Origin: Streptomyces sp. CB01201
GTDB lineage: Bacteria > Actinomycetota > Actinomycetes > Streptomycetales > Streptomycetaceae
Assembly: GCF_002803085.1 (NCBI RefSeq)
Contig: NZ_NNBJ01000004.1
Coordinates: 333,861-397,860 of the forward strand
DNA: 64,000 nt
Direction of reading: 5' to 3'
The translations under genes and the position numbers were made by a program. Below the pieces are notes generated by a model. That model had not been told where the DNA came from. It searched no databases and saw only the letters and a list, made by a program, of their open reading frames with translations. This document shows, in pieces, positions 8,886 to 15,071 of the stretch (position 1 is the first letter of the stretch; every line of letters begins with the position of its first letter).

Positions 8886-9082
8886 GGCTCTTGACGGTCG
8901 AGGAACTTGACGGCCACGCCACGACGCCGGACCTCCGCCATGAAGGCGTACGGACCGAGGCCCCGGGCGCCCGTGCTGATGATGGAGCCGTTCTCCCCGG
9001 CAATGCTCAGCGCGAGTCGGTACAGGGAGGCCATGGTCTCGTCAGGGCTTAACTCGTCGGCCCGGTAGATCTCTGCCGTCAC
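8882..9082 (-). CDS. 66-residue small protein of the XRE/DUF6879 block
   Basis: Starts with GTG 9082 overlapping the preceding TGA (GTGA) and ends in a GTGA overlap with the 41-residue ORF. The peptide begins MTAEIYRADELSPDETMA and ends RRGVAVKFLDRQEP. It is predicted to be a mixed alpha/beta soluble peptide with no cysteines or membrane segment. The overlap at both ends argues that it is translated as part of one polycistronic message. Family not recognised. Confidence 0.6.
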   Translation of the reverse strand: MTAEIYRADELSPDETMASLYRLALSIAGENGSIISTGARGLGPYAFMAEVRRRGVAVKFLDRQEP

Positions 9083-9306
9083 GGGACACGGTTCGATTCA
9101 GAGTCCCGGATCACTTCCGCCAGCTTCTCAGCGAGCGATGCGGGAATCATGCCTACATCAACCCACGGAGTGCCCCGGCCGCTCACCAACGGCCGGAGCC
9201 GTCTTAGCTGAGTCTCGGTGGCACCCACGTGCTCGAACGCTGCCATGAGCGAAGCGTGGGCATCCTCGGCCCGCTTCCAGCCGCCGCGCCACTCGTCCAT
9301 CCTCAC
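9079..9306 (-). CDS. 75-residue helical small protein of the XRE/DUF6879 block
   Basis: GTG 9306 is chosen because it forms a GTGA overlap with the stop of the 74-residue ORF; a longer frame upstream would run back through that ORF. The product opens MRMDEWRGGWKRAEDAHA, is rich in Ala, Arg and Leu, and looks largely helical, with a Gly-Thr-Pro-Trp turn near the middle. No cysteine cluster or membrane segment. It ends in a GTGA overlap with the 66-residue ORF. No known domain recognised. Confidence 0.6.
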   Translation of the reverse strand: MRMDEWRGGWKRAEDAHASLMAAFEHVGATETQLRRLRPLVSGRGTPWVDVGMIPASLAEKLAEVIRDSESNRVP

Positions 9307-9527
9307 GACGCCTTCCCCGCCTGTGTGGCGTGCCCGGCGTGGTTCCGGACCTCTGCCGCAGCCTCGTATGCCTTGCTCCACTTCTTGGTCCTCTTGGCTG
9401 CTTCCAGTTCAGCGATGAGCGCGGTGCACACGCCGCACCCGTCTGCGGGGGCGCAGTCGTACAAAAACGCTTCGACCGCCCCGGCCAGTTCCACAGGCGG
9501 TTGTGGGTACTTGGCAGGTGTGGTCAT
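9303..9527 (-). CDS. 74-residue Cys/His small protein heading the small-gene run
   Basis: First of five chained small ORFs. ATG 9527 has a strong ribosome binding site (AGAGGAG, six bases before the start), the best in the run, so ribosomes probably load here and pass along the overlaps. The protein has DCAPADGCGVC near residue 24 (three cysteines including a C-x2-C), a helical Lys/Glu/Ala stretch and then NHAGH, so one zinc could be held by Cys and His. The 92-base gap to the XRE gene contains an inverted repeat. Similar small proteins accompany Scr1-type XRE genes in Streptomyces, as far as I recall; the function is unknown. Confidence 0.65.
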   Translation of the reverse strand: MTTPAKYPQPPVELAGAVEAFLYDCAPADGCGVCTALIAELEAAKRTKKWSKAYEAAAEVRNHAGHATQAGKAS

Positions 9528-9570
9528 GGCATCTCCTCTTCGGCAGCGTCTTTGATGCCCGACCAGTGTC

Positions 9571-9613
9571 GTCCAATTAGCAACAACTCCCTACATTTAT
9601 GCACGTGTTGGAC
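9571..9613. promoter_or_regulatory. Inverted repeat GTCCAA...TTGGAC after the XRE gene
   Basis: GTCCAA (9571-9576) and TTGGAC (9608-9613) are exact reverse complements 31 bases apart, in the AT-rich 92-bp gap between the XRE gene and the run of small ORFs. This could be an operator for the XRE protein or part of an internal promoter. It is short enough to be chance. Confidence 0.35.
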
Positions 9614-9619
9614 TAAAGA

Positions 9620-10456
9620 TCACTGACGGCAGTGTTCGGCCCATGCCGTCAAGCACTCCCTTGCGGGGTCCCCGAAGAGGGCCGCTTCTTCATAGCCGGT
9701 GAATCGTCGGACGAGTTGCTGAATGTCCCGGCTGTCGCGGAACACGATTGCGCCTAGGTCGAGTTCTGCGGTGGCTAGCGTCTCGTCGTAGACCGTGAAG
9801 GTGTTCAAGGCCCCGGGGCCAAGATGGGTGCCTGTGGGGATGATTCCTAGCCGTATGTTCGGCTGACGGCTCAGAGAGGCCAGTCGGTCAATCTGTATCG
9901 CTAGCTCATCCGGGGGGATGAGCGGATAGCGCACGGCCTGTTCCGTGAGAAGGAACGTGAACGTCTTGGACCGGTCGAAGAGGACTCGTTGCCGGTCCAG
10001 CTTCATAGCTACGGCTTTGGCCTGTTGCTCGGGGGGTGCGGCGGAGAGGCTCGCACGGACGTATTCAGGCGTCGCCAAAAGCCCGGTAATCATGGACAGC
10101 AGGAAGTACCGGAACATGGTGGAAGTGGCTTCGAGCCCGGCTAGCTGTACCTGCTTCTTGTCCAGCCCCTTCCGGCGGAGCGTCCTTCCGTCTTGCCACT
10201 CGGTTTGAGCTATCCGCGCGAGAGCCATTACCTCAGCAGCGATAGCAGGGGACGCTTCAAGGCCCCTCAGGAGTTGTTCTACATCGAGTAGCGACGGGCG
10301 AGCTTTGTTCCCCTCAATGCGGCTGATCTTCGATTGAGACATGTTGCAACGTGCGGCAAGCCGAACCCCTGAGAGTCCGGCTTGTTTCCGCAAGTGCTTC
10401 AGCATGGCCGCTAGCTCGCGGCCAGACTGGTCTAGCTGGTCAGGCTCGATGGCCAC
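9620..10456 (-). CDS. XRE-family regulator with DUF5753 (Scr1-like) domain
   Basis: A 278-residue DNA-binding protein. Residues about 15-55 form a Cro/CI-type helix-turn-helix (SGVRLAARCNMSQSKISRIE contains the turn and recognition helix). The rest matches the DUF5753 C-terminal domain found across Streptomyces XRE regulators, with typical phrases such as RQRVLFDRSKTFTFLLTEQA and RLGIIPTGTHLGPG. GTG 10456 is preferred: AGGGAG lies ten bases upstream and the start falls 14 bases after the DUF6879 stop. In related loci such regulators act with a small DUF397 partner as a toxin-antitoxin-like or developmental switch. No DUF397 gene is visible here, and the neighbours are DUF6879 and several small ORFs instead. 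It may regulate its own operon through upstream palindromes. Confidence 0.88.
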   Translation of the reverse strand: MAIEPDQLDQSGRELAAMLKHLRKQAGLSGVRLAARCNMSQSKISRIEGNKARPSLLDVEQLLRGLEASPAIAAEVMALARIAQTEWQDGRTLRRKGLDKKQVQLAGLEATSTMFRYFLLSMITGLLATPEYVRASLSAAPPEQQAKAVAMKLDRQRVLFDRSKTFTFLLTEQAVRYPLIPPDELAIQIDRLASLSRQPNIRLGIIPTGTHLGPGALNTFTVYDETLATAELDLGAIVFRDSRDIQQLVRRFTGYEEAALFGDPARECLTAWAEHCRQ

Positions 10457-10470
10457 CGTTCGCGGACTCC

Positions 10471-10989
10471 CTAGCCATGGACCTTGACCCATGCCGCGAA
10501 CGGCACCGATTCGGAAAGCGCGATGCGCTGGTACTCGACGTACGGGGCGGGGTCGCCGTCGTACAGTTCCCGGCTGGTCTGCGTGCCGTCTTCGGCGTAG
10601 TGCATGAGTACCACTTCGGCACGGTCGAACATCCAGAAGTCCGGGGCACCCTCAAGCGGGTTCGGCCGGTCGGTCACGTCCAAGATTCGGATGTCGTCCC
10701 CGGCCCTTGAGTGCACGTCGTAGTACATGAACTCAAAGCGGAGATAGTCCGTGAGCGGCCGTGTGACGACGTGGACGCGCCCCTTCGACTTCCCTTCGGC
10801 CGTGAGCTTCCGTAGGCCGTCTGTGTACGCGGACGAGTAGGTGTCGGGGTCGAGCCGTTCCCCGGCAAGGAAGTCCCGGATGTCGCCGTCCTCCCCGGGC
10901 GACCGGTACACGGGCAGGGTCTCAAGCCGCCACGCTTCGCGCGTGAAGCCCTGCATGCGTGCCTTCCAGGCGTCACCATCCAAGAGCAC
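10471..10989 (-). CDS. DUF6879-family protein
   Basis: A 172-residue soluble protein matching, from memory, the DUF6879 family that is encoded beside XRE/DUF5753 regulators in actinomycetes. Typical features are the aromatic/acidic core YLRFEFMYYDVHSRAGDDIR, then DFWMFDRAEVVLMHY and the C-terminal YQRIALSESVPFAAW. GTG 10989 is strongly supported by GGAGG six bases upstream, which lies inside the preceding gene, so the two overlap by 17 bases. The XRE gene follows 14 bases later. No catalytic motif is evident. The conserved pairing suggests it is the effector or partner of the XRE protein, but that is inference. Confidence 0.8.
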   Translation of the reverse strand: MLLDGDAWKARMQGFTREAWRLETLPVYRSPGEDGDIRDFLAGERLDPDTYSSAYTDGLRKLTAEGKSKGRVHVVTRPLTDYLRFEFMYYDVHSRAGDDIRILDVTDRPNPLEGAPDFWMFDRAEVVLMHYAEDGTQTSRELYDGDPAPYVEYQRIALSESVPFAAWVKVHG

Positions 10990-11179
10990 GGAATGCCTCC
11001 CTCAACGTCGCTTCGGGGATCTCCACGAGTCCTTCCCCGGCGGGTGCGCTGAACGCGTCGGACACGTCGCCCTGGACGACGAACGAGCCGGACGCGGTGA
11101 CGTACACGTTGGGGCAGTCGTCGTTGTTGCAGTTGCCGTTTCCGTTGCCGGTAAGTCGGGTCAGTTCCTCACGAGCCAT
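10973..11179 (-). CDS. 68-residue small protein leading the DUF6879-XRE operon
   Basis: Opens MAREELTRLTGNGNGNCNNDDCPNV. A C-x4-C pair is followed by the strand-like stretch VYVTASGSFVVQGDV and a helical tail. Similar short proteins with CP(T/N)VYVT and VVQGD motifs precede DUF6879 genes in other Streptomyces, as far as I recall. It overlaps the next gene by 17 bases and provides that gene's binding site, so the two are probably coupled. It is the first gene after the palindrome-rich intergenic region. Function unknown. Confidence 0.75.
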   Translation of the reverse strand: MAREELTRLTGNGNGNCNNDDCPNVYVTASGSFVVQGDVSDAFSAPAGEGLVEIPEATLREAFRALGW

Positions 11180-11264
11180 GGTGTGAACCCCCTCGTACGC
11201 GGCCTCTGGCGGGCCGGTCGTGATGACGGTACGAGCGGGGCGGATGGGGCGTCTATGCAGGAAC

Positions 11265-11284
11265 GCGACTATGCGCGTAGTCGC
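11265..11284. promoter_or_regulatory. Near-palindrome upstream of the small-gene operon
   Basis: GCGACTA (11265-11271) and TAGTCGC (11278-11284) are perfect arms around a TGCGCG spacer, giving a 20-bp dyad 86 bases before the first gene. It is placed as expected for an operator of the XRE autoregulator. Confidence 0.5.
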
Positions 11285-11406
11285 ATAAAGAGACCCCTGC
11301 TGACGGGGGGACTGATGCTGGCCTGTGCCGGGGCCACGATTGGGCGGAGGGACCTACGCCCGAGCTGCCATGGGCGCTCTACAGCCTGAGCGGCACAGCT
11401 TGACGC

Positions 11407-11461
11407 TCCACATGTGGATGGGCGAGATCCGGGCCAGAGCAGCGTTGGAATTCCAACGCTG
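11407..11461. promoter_or_regulatory. Two perfect palindromes in the divergent intergenic region
   Basis: TCCACATGTGGA (11407-11418) is a perfect 12-bp palindrome. At 11440-11461 is a perfect 22-bp palindrome centred on GGAATTCC. Both lie in the 437-bp stretch 11180-11616, between the leftward small-gene operon and the 3' end of mrx1, where I find no convincing gene. A run of AACTTTGGA-like repeats (about 11503-11525) follows. The sites look like regulator-binding sequences or remnants of a mobile segment boundary. Confidence 0.55.
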
Positions 11462-11547
11462 GGGGCGCGTCGGCTGCTCAGAGAGGAACGGCAGCCCCCT
11501 AGGAACTTTGGAACTTTGGAAGTTTGACCTGGGGGTCAATGGGGGCC

Positions 11548-11599
11548 ACAGACAGCAGAAGACCCCCATGCCCGTGTGGGGCGACGGGGGTCCGTCTGT
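11548..11599. terminator. Imperfect stem-loop downstream of mrx1
   Basis: ACAGAC (11548-11553) pairs with GTCTGT (11594-11599), and within it GACCCCC (11561-11567) pairs with GGGGGTC (11586-11592). It lies just 3' of the leftward mrx1 gene and would end its transcript before the small-gene region. Confidence 0.55.
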
Positions 11600-11616
11600 A
11601 TAGGGGGAACGCGCGG

Positions 11617-11871
11617 TCAGGCGGCCATGGCCTGCTTGACCTGAGCAAGGCTGGGGTTGGTCATCACGGACTCAGTCCCTGCGGGGGAAATTACGAGCAC
11701 CGTCGGGACCGTCTGGTTGCCGCCGTTGGCCTTCTCCACGAACTCCGCGGACGCCGGGTCGTGCTCGATGTTGACCTCGGTGTACGCGATGCCCTCGCGG
11801 TCCATCTGCTTCTTCAGCCGCTGGCAGTAGCCGCACCAGGTGGTGCTGTACATCGTCACAGTGCCCGGCAT
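11617..11871 (-). CDS. mrx1: Mycoredoxin Mrx1 (glutaredoxin-like)
   Basis: An 84-residue thioredoxin-fold oxidoreductase with the active site TTWCGYCQRLK near residue 10, followed by a TVPTV cis-proline loop and a helical tail. In actinobacteria mycoredoxin uses mycothiol to reduce mycothiolated proteins. ATG 11871 gives the family's usual length; GAGGAG lies ten bases upstream. The gene sits alone on the minus strand, has an exact GGAAT-N18-GTT promoter about 70 bases upstream, and ends at a stem-loop. It is divergent from uvrD2, an arrangement that appears interrupted only on its downstream side by the small-gene block. Confidence 0.9.
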   Translation of the reverse strand: MPGTVTMYSTTWCGYCQRLKKQMDREGIAYTEVNIEHDPASAEFVEKANGGNQTVPTVLVISPAGTESVMTNPSLAQVKQAMAA

Positions 11872-11941
11872 GTGTCTCGCGCTCCTCTGTATCGCTGACT
11901 GGCGTGCGCGCCCCGCCGAAATGCGGTTCCGCACGCAGGGG

Positions 11942-11967
11942 AACGTACGGGAGCCGACCGCCATTCC
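11942..11967 (-). promoter_or_regulatory. SigR-type promoter of mrx1
   Basis: On the minus strand GGGAAT (GGAAT at 11967-11963) is followed by exactly 18 bases and GTT (11944-11942). This is the -35/-10 pattern recognised by the thiol-stress sigma factor SigR. The predicted leader is about 60 bases before the mrx1 start. SigR control of mycoredoxin is known in S. coelicolor, and sigR itself lies at 44.5 kb here. Confidence 0.75.
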
Positions 11968-12063
11968 CGCGCCGCCCCCGCATGTGACGGAATCGGCACG
12001 GCGGCCCGCCCGGGTCGAGGTCCGGCCCCGCCCTGCCCCGCGCGACCGGGCAGGGGCCGGGCC

Positions 12064-12107
12064 TCGACCGGATAGGTGCCCGGCATCGACCGGATAGGTT
12101 CCCGGCA
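12064..12107. repeat. 22-bp tandem repeat upstream of uvrD2
   Basis: TCGACCGGATAGGTGCCCGG and its close copy start at 12064 and 12086, with a partial third copy from 12108. They sit in the 318-bp mrx1/uvrD2 gap (11872-12189), which has no gene. Each copy contains GGATAGGT, which resembles a -10 element, but no good -35 accompanies it. Confidence 0.65.
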
Positions 12108-12140
12108 TCGGCCGGCATTAGTAGGACCGCGGGCGCCACC

Positions 12141-12149
12141 TGTGGACAA
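12141..12149 (-). promoter_or_regulatory. DnaA-box-like nonamer before uvrD2
   Basis: TGTGGACAA on the plus strand is the reverse complement of TTGTCCACA, the preferred Streptomyces DnaA box. It lies about 40 bases before the uvrD2 start. Confidence 0.4.
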
Positions 12150-12189
12150 CGCGGCGCAGACGTCCCGGGCGACCTGGCAGCATGGCGGG

Positions 12190-14373
12190 GTGACATCAGC
12201 AACGCACTCCACTCTGTTCCCGCCGGTCCCCGACACGGCCGACGCGGTGCTCGACGGGCTCGACCCCGAGCAGCGCGAGGTCGCGACGGCCCTGCACGGT
12301 CCGGTGTGCGTGCTGGCCGGCGCGGGCACCGGCAAGACCCGCGCGATCACCCACCGGATCGCCTACGGGGTGCGCTCGGGAATCCTGCCCCCCGCCGGAG
12401 TGATGGCCGTCACCTTCACCAACCGGGCGGCCGCCGAGATGCGGGGCCGGCTGCGCGAGCTCGGCGTCGGCAGCGTCCACGCCCGCACCTTCCACGCCGC
12501 GGCCCTCAGCCAACTCCAGCACTTCTGGCCGATGGCGGTCGGCGGCCAGCATCCGCCCCGCCTCCTCGACCGCAAGGTCCAGCTGGTCGCGGAGGCGGCG
12601 GCCCGCGGCGGCCTGCGCCTGGACCGCAACGAGCTGCGCGATGTGACCGGCGAGATCGAGTGGGCGAAGGTCACCCAGACCGTGCCGGCCGACTATCCGG
12701 CCGCCGTCGCCAAGTCGCACCGCGAGCCGCCGCGCGACCCGGCCGAGATCGCCCAGATCTACCGGACGTACGAGCAGCTCAAGCAGGACCGTGTCGTCAT
12801 CGACTTCGAGGACGTGCTGCTCCTCATGGTCGGCGTCCTCCAGTACCGGGAGGACATCGCCCAGCGGGTCCGCAGCCAGTACCAGCACTTCGTGGTGGAC
12901 GAGTACCAGGACGTCAGCCCCCTCCAGCAGCGCCTGCTCGACCTGTGGCTCGGCGACCGCGACACCCTGTGCGTGGTGGGCGACGCCAGCCAGACCATCT
13001 ACTCCTTCACCGGCGCGACCCCCGACCACCTGCTGGACTTCCGCACCCGCCACCCCAGCGCGACGGTCGTCAAGCTGGTCCGGGACTACCGCTCCACCCC
13101 CCAGGTCGTGCACCTGGCCAACGGTCTGCTCAACCAGGCCAGCGGGCGCGCCGCCGAGCACCGCCTGGAGCTGATCTCCCAGCGCCCCACGGGCCCCGAG
13201 CCCGTCTACACGGAGTACGGCGACGAGCCGGCCGAGGCCGAGGGCGTGGCCCGCCGCATCCGCGATCTCATCCGGTCCGGCGTCCCGGCCGGCGAGATCG
13301 CGGTGCTCTACCGGATCAACGCCCAGTCCGAGATCTACGAGCAGGCCCTGGCCGACCTGGACGTGCCGTACCAGATGCGCGGCGCCGAGCGGTTCTTCGA
13401 GCGCCCCGAGGTCCGCGAGGCGAAGACCGCACTCAGCGGCGCCCGCCTGGCCGGCCGCAACGACGCGCTGCTCGACGATGCCGAGGACCTGCCCTCCCAG
13501 GTGCGGGCCGTGCTCGGCACGAAGGGCTGGACGGCGGCGCCGCCGAAGGGCTCGGGCGCGGTGCGCGACCGCTGGGAGTCGCTGGCCGCGATCGTCCGCC
13601 TCGCCGAGGACTACGCGAAGGCGAAGCCCGGCGCGACCCTGTCCGACCTGGTGGCCGAGCTCCAGGCCCGGGCCGACGCCCAGCACGCCCCGACCGTGCA
13701 GGGCGTCACCCTCGCTTCGCTGCACGCGGCCAAGGGCCTGGAGTGGGACGCCGTGTTCCTGGTCGGCCTCACCGAGGGCATGCTGCCGATCACCTACGCC
13801 AAGACGGACGAGCAGATCGAGGAGGAGCGCCGGCTGCTGTACGTCGGCGTGACCCGGGCGCGGGTCCACCTCGGGCTCTCGTGGTCGCTCTCGCGCTCTC
13901 CCGGCGGCCGCGCCCACCGGCGCCCCAGCCACTTCCTGAACGGCCTGCGCCCCGGCTCCGGCTCCCGGGCCCGCGCGGCCGTGGGCGGAACGGGGGGCAT
14001 CGAGCGCGGGCCCGCCGCGGCCAAGCGCGTCCGGCGGGGGCCGGTGCTCTGCCGGGTCTGCGGCAAGACGCTCACGGAGGCCGGCGAGATGAAACTGATG
14101 CGCTGCGAGGACTGCCCGTCGGACATGGACGAGGCGCTGTACGAACGCCTGCGGGACTGGCGCGCCGAGCAGGCGCGGGAGCTGGGCATGCCGCCCTACG
14201 TCGTCTTCACCGACAAGACCCTCATGGCGATCGCGGAGGCCGTGCCCGCCAGCGGCCCCGAGCTCGCGGTGATCTCCGGCGTCGGCGCCCGCAAGCTGAA
14301 CCGGTTCGGCACCGATGTCCTTGCCATCTGCGCAGGTGAGGAGCCTGGAGGAGTCGACGAGGCAGGTTCATGA
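12190..14373 (+). CDS. uvrD2: ATP-dependent DNA helicase UvrD2 with HRDC domain
   Basis: A 727-residue SF1A 3'-5' helicase for DNA repair. Walker A GAGTGKTRAI is near residue 44, motif Ia VTFTNRAA near 75, DEYQD near 237, motif III GDASQTIYSFTG near 265, motif V HAAKGLEWD near 512 and motif VI YVGVTRAR near 553. As in mycobacterial UvrD2, a four-cysteine linker (CRVC and CEDC) at about residues 620-645 leads to a C-terminal HRDC domain (about 650-715). GTG 12190 matches the family's N-terminus; the binding site GGCGGGG is very close to it and weak. A DnaA-box-like nonamer and short repeats lie in its upstream region. The wblC promoter starts just beyond its stop. Confidence 0.92.
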   Translation: MTSATHSTLFPPVPDTADAVLDGLDPEQREVATALHGPVCVLAGAGTGKTRAITHRIAYGVRSGILPPAGVMAVTFTNRAAAEMRGRLRELGVGSVHARTFHAAALSQLQHFWPMAVGGQHPPRLLDRKVQLVAEAAARGGLRLDRNELRDVTGEIEWAKVTQTVPADYPAAVAKSHREPPRDPAEIAQIYRTYEQLKQDRVVIDFEDVLLLMVGVLQYREDIAQRVRSQYQHFVVDEYQDVSPLQQRLLDLWLGDRDTLCVVGDASQTIYSFTGATPDHLLDFRTRHPSATVVKLVRDYRSTPQVVHLANGLLNQASGRAAEHRLELISQRPTGPEPVYTEYGDEPAEAEGVARRIRDLIRSGVPAGEIAVLYRINAQSEIYEQALADLDVPYQMRGAERFFERPEVREAKTALSGARLAGRNDALLDDAEDLPSQVRAVLGTKGWTAAPPKGSGAVRDRWESLAAIVRLAEDYAKAKPGATLSDLVAELQARADAQHAPTVQGVTLASLHAAKGLEWDAVFLVGLTEGMLPITYAKTDEQIEEERRLLYVGVTRARVHLGLSWSLSRSPGGRAHRRPSHFLNGLRPGSGSRARAAVGGTGGIERGPAAAKRVRRGPVLCRVCGKTLTEAGEMKLMRCEDCPSDMDEALYERLRDWRAEQARELGMPPYVVFTDKTLMAIAEAVPASGPELAVISGVGARKLNRFGTDVLAICAGEEPGGVDEAGS

Positions 14374-14384
14374 AAAATCGTCGA

Positions 14385-14423
14385 GAAAATAGTTTGCGCC
14401 CGCCAGGGGAATCCCCATAGGTT
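14385..14423 (+). promoter_or_regulatory. WblC/WhiB7-type promoter
   Basis: An AT-rich GAAAATAGT (14385-14393) directly precedes a -35 TTGCGC (14394-14399), followed after 18 bases by a -10 TAGGTT (14418-14423). WhiB7/WblC binds region 4 of the housekeeping sigma factor and needs exactly such an AT-rich patch just upstream of the -35, so this fits autoregulation of wblC. Confidence 0.65.
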
Positions 14424-14552
14424 CTTAACCACGGAAACAAGAGCTTCTCCGAAGCCCGGTCTCCGTGCTGTACTTAGCTGTACTCATCCAAATACGCATG
14501 GGATCAGGCCGCGAGGCCGAAGTCCCCGAGACGCCGAGAGGAGGCGAGACCA

Positions 14553-14906
14553 GTGGCCAGCTACATCGAGTTCATCCCCAGCTTCATCAGCACCAAAGTG
14601 ACGGACCGCTCGGTCACCGCCACCTGCACGCTCGGCTCTTCTCTTCAGGGCACCGGTCTGTTCGCCGGCGTCTCCGGTCTCGTCGGCACGTCCGCCGTCG
14701 TCCCGGCCTCCCTGTCGAACCTCCCCGTGCGTGATGAGCGCAATGAGCGACCGATTCAGGCACCGGAAGCAGCAGTAGCGAAGGGACGGGCCAAGGCCCA
14801 CGCCTTCGCGGCGGCCGGTGCAGGAGCCGAGAAGCAGACGAAGAAGTACCAGCACCACATGATGTGGGCCTTCCGTGGGCTCGAACCCTGGAGCGATCCA
14901 GCCTGA
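14553..14906 (+). CDS. Possible leader ORF (117 residues) upstream of wblC
   Basis: GTG 14553 has GAGAGGAGG nine bases upstream, a good ribosome binding site. The product opens MASYIEFIPSFISTKVTD, has a hydrophobic stretch SSLQGTGLFAGVSGLVGTSA, then a charged helix-like tail. No domain recognised. Its stop codon lies inside a perfect 7-bp hairpin (14901-14918) and 24 bases before the wblC terminator. whiB7/wblC genes in actinobacteria are known to carry an upstream ORF whose translation controls read-through of an intrinsic terminator. This ORF is in the right place, although 117 residues is long for a leader peptide. A shorter uORF inside it is equally possible. Confidence 0.45.
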   Translation: MASYIEFIPSFISTKVTDRSVTATCTLGSSLQGTGLFAGVSGLVGTSAVVPASLSNLPVRDERNERPIQAPEAAVAKGRAKAHAFAAAGAGAEKQTKKYQHHMMWAFRGLEPWSDPA

Positions 14907-14970
14907 TACGGATCAGGCAGGCGCCTTCAGGGCCGCGGAACCCCATCAGGGATCCGCGGCCCTTCTGTTT
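14901..14970 (+). terminator. wblC leader attenuator (hairpin plus intrinsic terminator)
   Basis: A GCCTGAT/ATCAGGC hairpin (14901-14918) is followed by a perfect 10-bp stem GGGCCGCGGA (14930-14939)/TCCGCGGCCC (14953-14962) and TTCTGTTT (14963-14970). This is a Rho-independent terminator inside the leader, about 100 bases before the wblC start. It matches the known transcriptional attenuation of whiB7/wblC, in which ribosome-targeting antibiotics relieve termination. Confidence 0.75.
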
Positions 14971-15071
14971 GTCCCGAACGGGACGGGCGGAGTGAAGGGG
15001 GCCTCGGTACCAGCCGCAACCCGGCCGACCGGCCGGAACGACACAGCCGACAAGACGAGGAAGAAAACACC

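Noticed and set aside
8549..11179. Conjugative element of the pSAM2/AICE type
   Set aside because: No integrase, Xis, RepSA-like, TraB/FtsK-like or spread genes are present; XRE plus DUF6879 alone is not enough.
11325..11603. Plus-strand 92-codon frame (and a minus-strand one at 11354-11569) in the palindrome-rich gap
   Set aside because: No binding site, runs through palindromes and the mrx1 terminator, and no family resemblance.
14465..14734. Alternative leader ORF for wblC in another frame
   Set aside because: It lacks a ribosome binding site and its Arg/His-rich product is typical of out-of-frame translation.
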